Below, piece after piece: positions 27,682-35,854 of a stretch of 64,000 nucleotides of DNA. The translations under genes and the position numbers were made by a program. How positions within the stretch are numbered: the stretch's first letter is position 1; every line of letters starts with the position of its first letter. The notes below the pieces were generated by a model. It was not told the DNA's origin and ran no database searches. It was given only the letters and a program-made list of their open reading frames with translations. Origin of the DNA: Marinobacter sp. F4218 (lineage in GTDB: Bacteria; Pseudomonadota; Gammaproteobacteria; Pseudomonadales; Oleiphilaceae); the NCBI RefSeq assembly GCF_019443085.1, contig NZ_JAHZIL010000003.1, positions 806,001-870,000 on the forward strand. The letters run 5' to 3'.

Positions 27682-27847
27682 CAACCAAGAACGCACGGAG
27701 TGCCCGCTACCACTGCGCTGAGCCGCTGTTTTACGGCTCAATTCTGGTGCGCTCGCACCGGCTTTGGGCGCACCTGAAAACACCAACCTTTCGCCAAAAA
27801 AGTTTAACCTACTGTTTTTTATATGTTTATCAATAAAAATCGGCAAA

Positions 27848-27862
27848 TGGCACAGGCATTGC
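27848..27862 (+). promoter_or_regulatory. Sigma-54 promoter of the atzF-uca operon
   Basis: TGGCACAGGCATTGC fits the -24/-12 consensus TGGCAC-N5-TTGC exactly. The predicted start falls about 12 bp downstream, near 27874. A sigma-54 promoter fits nitrogen-limitation control through an NtrC-type activator; no NtrC site was assigned with confidence. Confidence 0.75.
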
Positions 27863-27871
27863 CATCCCACA

Positions 27872-27881
27872 TGTATACAAG
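27872..27881. promoter_or_regulatory. Putative GntR operator at the atzF transcription start
   Basis: TGTATACAAG includes the perfect palindrome TGTATACA and overlaps the start point predicted from the sigma-54 promoter. FCD-type GntR proteins bind short TNGTNNNACNA-like palindromes, and such a regulator is encoded at the end of this operon. Confidence 0.55.
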
Positions 27882-27906
27882 TTGATAACGCACATGAGGA
27901 CGACCA

Positions 27907-29742
27907 ATGCCTTCAACTCTCGGATGGACCATCAAGGACTGGCAGAGCGCCTATAAAGAAGGCGCCAAGCCTGAGTCATTGCTGGGTGAGCTGCTGACCG
28001 GGCTGGATACCGAAGATGCCGCCTGGATTTCGCTGCTCGATGGCGACGGCCTCGCCAGTGCCCTGGCCGAACTGGCGCTGACTCTGGAAGCCGCCGGTGG
28101 CGACAGGAGTGCTCTTCCGCTCTACGGCATTCCGTTCGCGGCAAAAGACAACATCGATGTCCGCGGCTTTGAAACAACGGCCGGCTGCCCCGCATTTGCC
28201 TACTCCCCCGCGCAGGACGCCACCACGATTGTCCGACTGAAAGCCGCCGGCGCGGTGGTGATCGGCAAGACCAACCTGGACCAGTTCGCCACCGGGCTGG
28301 TGGGCACCCGCTCCCCGTATGGTGCGGTGCCAAACAGCTTCAAGCCGGACGTGGTAAGCGGTGGATCCAGCTCCGGGTCTGCCTCGGTGGTGGCGCGCGG
28401 CCTGGTGCCGTTCTCCCTGGGTACCGATACCGCCGGCTCCGGCCGGGTGCCGGCGGGGCTGAACAATCTGGTCGGGCTGAAGCCCACCCGGGGGATGTTC
28501 AGCATTCGCGGCGTCGTGCCCGCCTGTCGTTCGCTCGATTGCGTATCCATCTTTGCGCTCACCGTGAACGATGCCGGGCTGGTGTCGGAGGCCATGGCCG
28601 GTTACGACGCCGCCGATGCCTTCTCCCGCAAGGCGCCCTACGCCCTGCCCTTGGACGGCCCCGCCCTGCGCCGGCCGGGACCAATCAAACGGCTGGCCAT
28701 TCCGGAGCATCCGCACTGGTTCGGTGACCAGCAAGCCGAAGCCGCCTGGAACACCGCCATCAGTCAGTGGCGACAGCAGGATGTGGAGCTGATTCCGATG
28801 GATTTCAGCCCCATGCTGGAGCTGGCCGCGCTGCTTTATGAGGGCCCCTGGGTGGCCGAGCGCCATGCCGCAGTGGAGACGTTCAGGGCCAGCCACGGGG
28901 ACGAGATGAACCCGGTGGTCCGGGGCATCATCGACAGCGCCGGCAAGTTCAGCGCCACCGATACCTTCAAGGCTCAGTACCTCAAGGAAGAGCTGCAGCG
29001 CCAGATTGATGAACTCCTGGTGGATGTGGATGCCATGCTGGTGCCCACGGCGCCCACCGCTCCCACGATTGAAGCGGTGAACGCTGACCCGCTGGCCCTG
29101 AACAGCCAGCTCGGGACCTACACCAACTTCGTAAACCTGGCCGACATGAGCGCCCTGGCCATACCCGCCGGCTTCCGGGACGACGGCCTGCCCTTCGGTG
29201 TCACCCTGATCAGCGGGGCCTGGAAAGACACCGAACTGCAACACCTGGCCTGCCAGTGGCTGAACGCCCACCCAACTCCGCTGGGCGCCACCGGGAACCC
29301 CCGACCGGAAGAAACGCCCGGCGCCGCCATCAGCACGCCGACCATCCAGGTGGCCGTGGTGGGGGCCCACCTCAGCGGCATGCCCCTGAATACGCAGCTG
29401 ACGGAGCGCTACTCGGTGCTGCTGGAGCAGACCACCACCGCCGCCAACTACCGGCTTTACGCCCTGCCCAATACCACCCCGCCCAAGCCCGGGTTAAGAC
29501 GGGTGGCTGACAGTGAAGGCGAGGAAATCATTGTGGAAGTCTGGGAAATGCCCGCGTCGGCCTTCGGCTCCTTTGTGGATCTGATCCCTGCCCCGCTGGG
29601 TATCGGCAATGTGGAACTCGCCGATGGCCGATGGGTGAATGGCTTCATCTGCGAAGGCTATGGCTTCGACGGCGCCCGGGACGTCACTGAATTCGGTGGC
29701 TGGCGCGCCTACATCACCGCCCTGAAATCCGGAACGGCATAA
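27907..29742 (+). CDS. atzF: Allophanate hydrolase
   Basis: A 611-residue protein. The amidase-signature domain (about 1-450) has the Ser-cisSer-Lys triad: Lys80 in FAAKDNID, the cis-Ser in SGGSSSGSASV (near 154) and the nucleophile in LGTDTAGSGR (near 178). A C-terminal domain (about 470-611) contains AVVGAHLSGMPLN and FICEGYGFDGARDVTEFGGW and is typical of AtzF, not of generic amidases. It splits allophanate to ammonia and CO2 after urea carboxylase. Here it precedes the carboxylase gene; 14 bp separate them. Confidence 0.95.
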   Translation: MPSTLGWTIKDWQSAYKEGAKPESLLGELLTGLDTEDAAWISLLDGDGLASALAELALTLEAAGGDRSALPLYGIPFAAKDNIDVRGFETTAGCPAFAYSPAQDATTIVRLKAAGAVVIGKTNLDQFATGLVGTRSPYGAVPNSFKPDVVSGGSSSGSASVVARGLVPFSLGTDTAGSGRVPAGLNNLVGLKPTRGMFSIRGVVPACRSLDCVSIFALTVNDAGLVSEAMAGYDAADAFSRKAPYALPLDGPALRRPGPIKRLAIPEHPHWFGDQQAEAAWNTAISQWRQQDVELIPMDFSPMLELAALLYEGPWVAERHAAVETFRASHGDEMNPVVRGIIDSAGKFSATDTFKAQYLKEELQRQIDELLVDVDAMLVPTAPTAPTIEAVNADPLALNSQLGTYTNFVNLADMSALAIPAGFRDDGLPFGVTLISGAWKDTELQHLACQWLNAHPTPLGATGNPRPEETPGAAISTPTIQVAVVGAHLSGMPLNTQLTERYSVLLEQTTTAANYRLYALPNTTPPKPGLRRVADSEGEEIIVEVWEMPASAFGSFVDLIPAPLGIGNVELADGRWVNGFICEGYGFDGARDVTEFGGWRAYITALKSGTA

Positions 29743-29756
29743 GGAGAGCCGCCATC

Positions 29757-32700
29757 ATGTTTACCAAAGTACTGATCGCCAACCGGGGTGAAATCGCGGT
29801 TCGCACCATTCGCACTCTCAAGGCTATGGGCGTTGGCAGCGTGGCTGTCTATTCCCATCAGGACCGCCACAGCCTGCACGTGACCCTCGCGGACGAATCC
29901 GTGGGCCTGACCGGCAACGGTGCCAGTGAAACCTACCTCGACAAGGCCCAGATTCTCTCCGCCGCCCGGCACACCGGTGCCCAGGCGATTATTCCGGGCT
30001 ATGGCTTTCTCTCCGAGAACGCCGATTTCGCCGAGGCCTGCGAGGCGGACGGCATTGCCTTCGTTGGCCCGACGCCGGACCAGATGCGTGAATTCGGCCT
30101 CAAGCACCGGGCCCGGGAACTGGCGGAAGCCGCCGGTGTGCCCCTGGCGCCAGGCAGCGGCCTGCTGGAAAGTCTGGACGAAGCCCTGGCCACCGCCGAA
30201 CGCCTGGGCTACCCGGTGATGCTGAAAAGCACCGCCGGCGGTGGCGGCATCGGTCTCACCCGCTGCGACAACGAGCGTGAACTACGGGATGCCTTCGAAA
30301 CCGTACGCCGTCAGGGCCAGAGTTTCTTCAACGACAGCGGCGTGTTTCTGGAGCGTTTCATCGCCCGTGCCCGCCATGTGGAAGTGCAGATATTCGGTGA
30401 CGGCGCCGGCAACGTCGTCGCCCTGGGTGAGCGGGACTGCTCCCTGCAGCGCCGCAACCAGAAAGTGGTGGAGGAAACCCCGGCCCCGAACCTGCCGGCG
30501 GCCACCCGCCAGAAGATGCTGGATGCGGCGGTCTCCCTGGGCCAATCGGTGAATTACCGGTCCGCGGGTACGGTGGAGTACATCTACGACGCCGACCGGG
30601 ACGAGTTCTACTTCCTCGAAGTAAATACCCGCTTACAGGTTGAGCACCCGGTAACCGAGTCCGTCACCGGGCTGGACCTGATCGGGTGGATGCTGAAGAT
30701 TGCTGCCGGCGAGAGCCCGGAGCTGGCCAGCTTCGAGCCGGAGCTGAACGGGGCCTCCATGGAAGTGCGCATCTACGCCGAAGACCCGCTCAAGGATTTC
30801 CAGCCCTCCCCGGGCGAGCTGACCGACGTACACTGGCCGGAAGACGGCGTGCGGGTGGATACCTGGGTGGAAAACGGCAGCGAGGTGTCGGCCCACTATG
30901 ACCCCATGATCGCCAAGCTGATCGTACATGGCACCGACCGCGCCGATGCCCTGGCGAAGCTGAAAGCCGCCCTCGCCGAAACCCGGCTGATGGGCATTGC
31001 CACCAACCTGGATTACCTTCGCCAGGTGGTGGCCCAGCCCAGCTTTGCCGACGGCATTGTGTCCACCCGGGCGCTGGAGGGCTTCGAGTTCAGGCCCTCC
31101 GTGGCGGAAGTGGTCAAACCCGGAACCTACACCACCGTGCAGGATTACCCGGGCCGCGTGGGCTACTGGAACATCGGTGTGCCACCCAGCGGGCCCATGG
31201 ACGATTACGCCTTCCGCCTTGCCAACCGTATTGTGGGCAATCACCACGAAGCAGCAGGGCTGGAAGCCACCCTGATCGGACCCAGCCTGAAGTTCCACAA
31301 GGATGCCGTGGTGGCGCTGACCGGCGCGCTCTCGGACGCCACGCTGGACGATGAGCCGGTGGCCTTCTGGACGCCCATCACCGTCAAAGCCGGCCAGGTG
31401 CTGGCCGTCGGCAAGGCCATCAAGGGCTGCCGCACCTATCTGGCGGTGCGTGGCGGATTTGATGTTCCGGTGTACCTGGGCAGCCGCTCCACCTTTGCCC
31501 TGGGCCAGTTCGGCGGCCACGGCGGCCGGCCCCTGCGCCCCGGCGACATGCTGGGCATCAGCCAGATCGCCCTGCCCGCCTGCACGACAACCGCCCCCAC
31601 CCACGACCCGGCCCCGGCCGACCCGAACCTGATTCCGGACTACCCGAACCACTGGGAAATCGGCGTGCTCTACGGGCCCCATGGTGCGCCGGATTTCTTC
31701 ACCGAGAACTCCATCGAGAAGTTCTTCGAGCAGGACTGGGAAGTGCACTACAACTCCAACCGCCTGGGCATTCGCCTGAATGGCCCCAAGCCGGAGTTCA
31801 CCCGAGCCGACGGTGGCGAAGCGGGGCTGCACCCCTCCAATATCCACGACTGTGAATACGCCATCGGCTCCATCAACTTCACCGGTGACATGCCGGTCAT
31901 TCTCACCAAGGACGGCCCCAGCCTGGGCGGTTTCGTGTGCCCGGTGACCATCGCCAAGGCGGAGCTGTGGAAGGTCGGCCAGGTGAAACCCGGCGACACC
32001 ATCCGGTTCGTGGCCATTGATAACGACACCGCCGTGAGTCTCTCCGAACGCCAGGAGCTGGCGATCAGGACTCTGGTGGCACCGGCCGTGGCGGCCCTGG
32101 CCAAACCGGACCTGGCACCGCTGAATGGTCTGTCCGCCACAATCCTGGCCCATCTGGAGGAAACCGACGGCCGACCGGAAGTCACCTACCGCCAGGCCGG
32201 TGACCAGTACATCCTGCTGGAATACGGCCCCAACGTCATGGACCTTGGCGTGCGCCTGCGCATCCATGCCCTGATGGAAGCCATCGCCGATGTGCAGCCC
32301 GCCGGGCTCCTGGAACTGTCCCCGGGGGTGCGTTCCCTGCAGCTGAGGTACGACGCCCGCATCCTGCCGCAGCAGGCCCTGATGCAGTACCTGCTGGACC
32401 TGGAAGCCACGCTGCCGCCTACGGACGAACTGAAGGTCCGCAGCCGGGTGATTCACCTGCCCATGGCCTTCGAAGACAGCGCCACCCTGGAAGCGGTGGA
32501 CAAATACCGTCGGTCCGTGCGGGATACCGCGCCCTGGCTACCCAACAACGTCGACTTCATGCAGCGCATCAATGGGCTGGCAACACGGGAAGAAGTGCGC
32601 GATGTACTGTTCTCGGCACGGTACCTGGTGCTGGGGCTGGGTGACGTTTACCTGGGGGCCCCCTGCGCCGTGCCGCTGGACCCGCGTCACCGGCTGCTCA

Positions 32701-33389
32701 CCTCCAAGTACAACCCGGCCCGAACCTATACCGCCGAAGGCACCGTGGGCATCGGCGGCGTGTACATGTGCATCTACGGCATGGACTCCCCCGGCGGTTA
32801 CCAGCTGGTGGGCCGCACCCTGCCGATCTGGAACAAATACCTGAAGAATCCCCAGTTCGCCGAGGGCGCACCCTGGCTGCTGCGGTTCTTTGACCAGGTG
32901 TGCTACTACCCGGTCACCGAGGCCGAGCTGGACGAGATGCGCGACCAGTTCCGTGCCGGCCAACTGACCGTAAGGATCGATGAAGAAACCTTCGATCTGA
33001 AAACCCACCAGGCCTTCCTCGACGCCAACGCCGACTCCATTTCCGAGTTCCGGAAGATGCAGCAGGCGGCCTACGCCCGGGAAGTCGCCCTGTGGAAAGA
33101 CAGCGAAGCCGAGGAGCTCGACAAACTGGCCAAGGCGCAGCCAAAAGCGGATGCCTCGGATCTGGAAAAGTTCGGGGAGCTGGTCAGCGCGGAGATTGCC
33201 GGAAACATCTGGAAGTGCCTGGTCAAACCCGGCGATACCGTTGCAGAGGGCGATGCCCTGGTCGTCGTCGAGGCCATGAAGATGGAGTTTGAGATCAACG
33301 CAACGCTTGCAGGAACCATCAGTGCATTGCATGTTGAACCGGGCAAGGCTGTTACGCCCGGGGAGCCTTTGTTAAGCATTGAGGTCTGA
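29757..33389 (+). CDS. uca: Urea carboxylase
   Basis: A 1210-residue biotin enzyme. Domains in order are biotin carboxylase with ATP-grasp (1 to about 445; KVLIANRGEIAVRTIRTLK at the start), KipA/AHS2 (from about 455, TTVQDYPGRVGYWNIGVPPS), KipI/AHS1 (about 810-1010) and a biotin carboxyl carrier domain ending the protein, with biotinyl-Lys near 1175 in VEAMKMEFE. It makes allophanate from urea, bicarbonate and ATP. The related guanidine carboxylases usually travel with UAAP genes and a ykkC riboswitch, neither of which is seen, so urea is the likelier substrate. Confidence 0.93.
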   Translation: MFTKVLIANRGEIAVRTIRTLKAMGVGSVAVYSHQDRHSLHVTLADESVGLTGNGASETYLDKAQILSAARHTGAQAIIPGYGFLSENADFAEACEADGIAFVGPTPDQMREFGLKHRARELAEAAGVPLAPGSGLLESLDEALATAERLGYPVMLKSTAGGGGIGLTRCDNERELRDAFETVRRQGQSFFNDSGVFLERFIARARHVEVQIFGDGAGNVVALGERDCSLQRRNQKVVEETPAPNLPAATRQKMLDAAVSLGQSVNYRSAGTVEYIYDADRDEFYFLEVNTRLQVEHPVTESVTGLDLIGWMLKIAAGESPELASFEPELNGASMEVRIYAEDPLKDFQPSPGELTDVHWPEDGVRVDTWVENGSEVSAHYDPMIAKLIVHGTDRADALAKLKAALAETRLMGIATNLDYLRQVVAQPSFADGIVSTRALEGFEFRPSVAEVVKPGTYTTVQDYPGRVGYWNIGVPPSGPMDDYAFRLANRIVGNHHEAAGLEATLIGPSLKFHKDAVVALTGALSDATLDDEPVAFWTPITVKAGQVLAVGKAIKGCRTYLAVRGGFDVPVYLGSRSTFALGQFGGHGGRPLRPGDMLGISQIALPACTTTAPTHDPAPADPNLIPDYPNHWEIGVLYGPHGAPDFFTENSIEKFFEQDWEVHYNSNRLGIRLNGPKPEFTRADGGEAGLHPSNIHDCEYAIGSINFTGDMPVILTKDGPSLGGFVCPVTIAKAELWKVGQVKPGDTIRFVAIDNDTAVSLSERQELAIRTLVAPAVAALAKPDLAPLNGLSATILAHLEETDGRPEVTYRQAGDQYILLEYGPNVMDLGVRLRIHALMEAIADVQPAGLLELSPGVRSLQLRYDARILPQQALMQYLLDLEATLPPTDELKVRSRVIHLPMAFEDSATLEAVDKYRRSVRDTAPWLPNNVDFMQRINGLATREEVRDVLFSARYLVLGLGDVYLGAPCAVPLDPRHRLLTSKYNPARTYTAEGTVGIGGVYMCIYGMDSPGGYQLVGRTLPIWNKYLKNPQFAEGAPWLLRFFDQVCYYPVTEAELDEMRDQFRAGQLTVRIDEETFDLKTHQAFLDANADSISEFRKMQQAAYAREVALWKDSEAEELDKLAKAQPKADASDLEKFGELVSAEIAGNIWKCLVKPGDTVAEGDALVVVEAMKMEFEINATLAGTISALHVEPGKAVTPGEPLLSIEV

Positions 33390-33444
33390 CTACCTGTGGA
33401 ACTCCAACGACAGACGCCTCTCGAATTTAGCGGAGCGAATACGA

Positions 33445-34161
33445 ATGGCAACAACCAGCAAAAGAAAAGAGTCCATGGCAGACAGGGTTTACGAGGCCCT
33501 GAAGGACGACATTTTTGAGTTCCGCCTGATCCCCGGTGACAAGTTCAGCGAGGGCGACGTGGGCACCCGCCTGCACGCCAGCCGGACGCCGGTTCGGGAG
33601 GCCCTCTACCGATTGCAGCGGGAGGGCTATGTGGAGGTCCTTTTCCGCAGTGGCTGGCAGGTCAAGCCGTTCGATTTCCAGCAGGTGGAAGAGCTTTACG
33701 ACCTGCGCATCACCCTGGAACGCGCCGCCATGCACAAGATCTGCGCCTTGTCGGAGGAGCCTTCTGCCATCAGGATGCTGACCGCCATCTGGAACCCCGA
33801 CCACCCCTCCGAGCGCGCGGTGGGCAGCACGGTGCGGGCACTGGACGAGAGCTTTCACTGCGATCTGGTGGCCGCCGCCGGCAACCGCGAGATGACGCGG
33901 ATTCACCGGGAGATTACCGACCGGCTGCGGATTATCCGGCGCCTGGACTTCACCCGGGATGACCGGGTGGATGCCACCTATGTTGAACACGCGGCCATTC
34001 TGGAAGCCCTTCGCAACGGCCAGGCCAGTGAGGCCGCGGACCGGCTGACGCACCATATTCGCGCCAGCCAGAAGGCGGTTCGGGAAATCACCATGGAGCG
34101 AATCCGGGAGGCCGCCGCGGCTCACCGGAGCGGGCAGCAAATTGCTTCGCAGGACGCATAA
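33445..34161 (+). CDS. GntR/FCD-family transcriptional regulator of the urea operon
   Basis: A 238-residue protein with an N-terminal winged HTH (MADRVYEALKDDIFEFRLIP...SRTPVREALYRLQREGYVEV, about residues 11-75) and an all-helical FCD effector domain with the expected metal-site Asp and His residues. The start at 33445 has GGAG 10 nt upstream. It is the third gene of the atzF-uca operon, 55 bp after uca, and is the best candidate to bind the GTATACAAG sites upstream of atzF and urtA. The ligand may be urea-derived, but this is unknown. Confidence 0.9.
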   Translation: MATTSKRKESMADRVYEALKDDIFEFRLIPGDKFSEGDVGTRLHASRTPVREALYRLQREGYVEVLFRSGWQVKPFDFQQVEELYDLRITLERAAMHKICALSEEPSAIRMLTAIWNPDHPSERAVGSTVRALDESFHCDLVAAAGNREMTRIHREITDRLRIIRRLDFTRDDRVDATYVEHAAILEALRNGQASEAADRLTHHIRASQKAVREITMERIREAAAAHRSGQQIASQDA

Positions 34162-34199
34162 ACACTGAACTTACGTTCATTTTGTCAACCGCCGAAATG

Positions 34200-34215
34200 C
34201 TTACAGGTTTGTAAG
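34200..34215. promoter_or_regulatory. GacA/UvrY-like palindrome upstream of the sRNA
   Basis: CTTACAGGTTTGTAAG is a perfect 6-bp inverted repeat around 4 bp. Both arms equal the half-site (TGTAAG/CTTACA) of the GacA upstream activating sequence known for rsmY/rsmZ, although in the opposite arm order. It lies about 35 bp before the -35 region of the GGA-rich RNA. Confidence 0.6.
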
Positions 34216-34249
34216 ACATATCGCACACCCCTCGGAGCGATTCTCCGAT

Positions 34250-34276
34250 TTGTAACACTTCGTTCCCCTGTAGAAT
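34250..34276 (+). promoter_or_regulatory. Promoter of the CsrB/RsmY-like sRNA
   Basis: TTGTAA (34250-34255) and TAGAAT (34271-34276) form -35 and -10 elements with a short 15-bp spacer. A non-optimal spacer is plausible for an activator-dependent promoter. The predicted start, about 34282, coincides with the first GGA hairpin. Confidence 0.55.
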
Positions 34277-34281
34277 GGAAA

Positions 34282-34470
34282 TTGTCAGGGATGACAAGCC
34301 AGCAAGGAACGTTGGCTCATGGAAGATGGCTCCAGGGATTTGGAGTTGCCCTACGGATCTGGGCTCACATGGAAGATCGCAAGGATGAAGTGCTCAGGAT
34401 GAGCGCATGGCCTGAAGGATCAGGCAGGGGTCAGCCACGGAATTCGGGATCACAGGGAATGTGGTCCTGA
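34282..34470 (+). ncRNA. CsrB/RsmY/RsmZ-type CsrA-sequestering sRNA
   Basis: About 190 nt contain around 14 GGA motifs, many exposed in loops of successive short hairpins: TGTCA-GGGA-TGACA (34283-34296), GCCAGC-AAGGAAC-GTTGGC (34298-34316), CTCCA-GGGATT-TGGAG (34330-34345), GCCC-TACGGATCT-GGGC (34348-34364), GCTC-AGGAT-GAGC (34392-34404), GCCTGA-AGGA-TCAGGC (34410-34425) and GGATCACA-GGGAA-TGTGGTCC (34447-34467). This architecture defines RNAs that titrate CsrA/RsmA under GacS/GacA (BarA/UvrY) control. A GacA-like box and a promoter precede it. No clear T-run terminator follows, so the 3' end is approximate, and read-through into the comEA-like gene is possible. Confidence 0.87.
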
Positions 34471-34543
34471 CCGTGCACTCGTTCCGGCTGTTTGCGTCCC
34501 GGCAACATCACAAGACGACAATCAGTATCAGGAACTCACTTCT

Positions 34544-34813
34544 ATGAACCGTACTCCGTTAATTGCCACCCTCGTTCTGCTGTTCAGCCTCATGACGGGC
34601 TTCGCCCAGGCCGAGCCGGTTGCCATCAACATCAATACCGCCGATGTCACCACCCTCGCCGAGCTTACTGGCGTGGGCCAGAGCAAGGCCGAAGCCATTG
34701 TGGCCTACCGCGAAGCCAACGGCCCGTTTGCAGCGCCGCAGGACCTGGCGAACGTGAAAGGCATTGGCGAGCGTACCATCGAGAAGAACGCCGAACGCCT
34801 GACCGTGAAGTGA
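34544..34813 (+). CDS. ComEA-like exported helix-hairpin-helix protein
   Basis: An 89-residue protein with a signal peptide (cleavage after GFAQA, about residue 23) and a double HhH motif: INTADVTTLAELTGVGQSKA and GPFAAPQDLANVKGIGERTI. This is the DNA-binding domain of ComEA, which captures DNA in the periplasm during natural transformation; in many bacteria short versions also serve unrelated roles. The gene directly follows the GGA-rich sRNA. Confidence 0.88.
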   Translation: MNRTPLIATLVLLFSLMTGFAQAEPVAININTADVTTLAELTGVGQSKAEAIVAYREANGPFAAPQDLANVKGIGERTIEKNAERLTVK

Positions 34814-34860
34814 CCTCCTCTGCGGGCGGCGGCCGTGGTCGCTGCCTGCACCCGGCCCCC

Positions 34861-35676
34861 CTAGTGCCGCGCCCTGAAAAGATACTCGTCCGGCGCCAGA
34901 TCATTGCGGACCGCAGCGCGAATGGACGCGTCAATCCGGCTACTGTTCAACTCATGCAGACCGCAGCGGGCAAGCGCCTTGCGGACGTTCACACTTTGGC
35001 CCAGGTATTCGTACAGCACCCTCGCGCAACACGGCATACGTTCACTGTTGTCTGAAACGCCGATCTTCAACCCGGTCAATCGCGTCACCCGGTTTCTGAA
35101 ACTGGGGAAGAGAATGGTCTGGGTGATCTCGTGGCAATTCAGCGTTTCATAGTCCACCAGGAACAGCCTGTCGGTCAGGAGATAGGCGATGCCCTGATAC
35201 CGATTGTGGCAGGGCGGCTCGTTGCTCGATGCCCGCATCCGTTCCGTGCGCTGGAACACGACGCGATTGCCCTGGCGCTCAAGACACACGAGGTTCTGGA
35301 GGACCTTCCCGGGCGCAGACATCGATTGGTAGTACTCGTAGTAGTAGCCCAGGTAGTTCTCAATATCGCCCCGAGCCCCGCCATCGAGTCTGTCCAGGTG
35401 CGTCTGGATGAGTTCCTCTTCCTGGTTGGGCTGCGCCTTGACCCTCGGGCGCACATCAACCACCCGTTGAAACTGGCCGTGCGGCAACAGTATTTCCTGT
35501 TCGTTTACCCCGAAAAACTCACACAGACGACGCAGCGTGCTCGCTGACGGTTTGTGTTGGCCGCTGAGATACCGGTTGAATTGCGGGCGGTTGATTCCAA
35601 GACGACGACACACCTCTGCAATCGATGTGTAGTAACTGCAGAGCAGCCTGAGATTCTGAGCCAGATCCGGATGCAT
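34861..35676 (-). CDS. XRE-type HTH regulator with a C-terminal sensor-like domain
   Basis: A 271-residue protein. Residues about 5-62 form a Cro/CI-type HTH (SIAEVCRRLGINRPQFNRYL, then SASTLRRLCEFFGVNEQEIL). The remaining roughly 190 residues contain YLGYYYEYYQSMSAPGKV and LFLVDYETLNCHEI and look like a ligand-binding or dimerisation domain; no named family is recalled. It is divergent from the AGCS transporter of the asparagine/aspartate cluster and may control it. A possible operator AGTGC-N8-GCACT lies at 35711-35728. Confidence 0.8.
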   Translation of the reverse strand: MHPDLAQNLRLLCSYYTSIAEVCRRLGINRPQFNRYLSGQHKPSASTLRRLCEFFGVNEQEILLPHGQFQRVVDVRPRVKAQPNQEEELIQTHLDRLDGGARGDIENYLGYYYEYYQSMSAPGKVLQNLVCLERQGNRVVFQRTERMRASSNEPPCHNRYQGIAYLLTDRLFLVDYETLNCHEITQTILFPSFRNRVTRLTGLKIGVSDNSERMPCCARVLYEYLGQSVNVRKALARCGLHELNSSRIDASIRAAVRNDLAPDEYLFRARH

Positions 35677-35710
35677 TGGGTGTATCGCTCTTTTTTACCT
35701 AAAGAAAGCC

Positions 35711-35728
35711 AGTGCGCCAACTTGCACT
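35711..35728. promoter_or_regulatory. Possible operator between the XRE regulator and the AGCS gene
   Basis: AGTGC (35711-35715) and GCACT (35724-35728) form a short inverted repeat separated by 8 bp in the divergent promoter region. The symmetry is modest, so this is a suggestion only. Confidence 0.3.
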
Positions 35729-35854
35729 AGCGCGACTTGACGCTGTTACCGCGCCAGAGTGCGTCTACTCATCAATGACCTGCGAATTCTAGCAGGGGTG
35801 CCCGGTTGGTTAAATGAAAGCTTCGCACAACAACAATCATTGTCGGAGTTGCTT

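Larger units (their letters stand above)
27559..27906. promoter_or_regulatory. Divergent control region of the two urea operons
   Basis: This 348-bp region separates urtA (minus) from atzF (plus). It contains a sigma-54 promoter (27848-27862) for atzF and two GTATACAAG sites exactly 200 bp apart, one near each operon. No guanidine (ykkC-type) riboswitch pattern was seen. Confidence 0.7.

Noticed and set aside
27559..27906. A ykkC (guanidine) riboswitch before the carboxylase operon
   Set aside because: The conserved riboswitch core was not visible and a sigma-54 promoter ends only about 45 bp before the start codon, leaving no room for one downstream of it.
30633..32456. A 607-codon minus-strand open frame
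   Set aside because: It is antisense to urea carboxylase; the plus-strand domains are complete.
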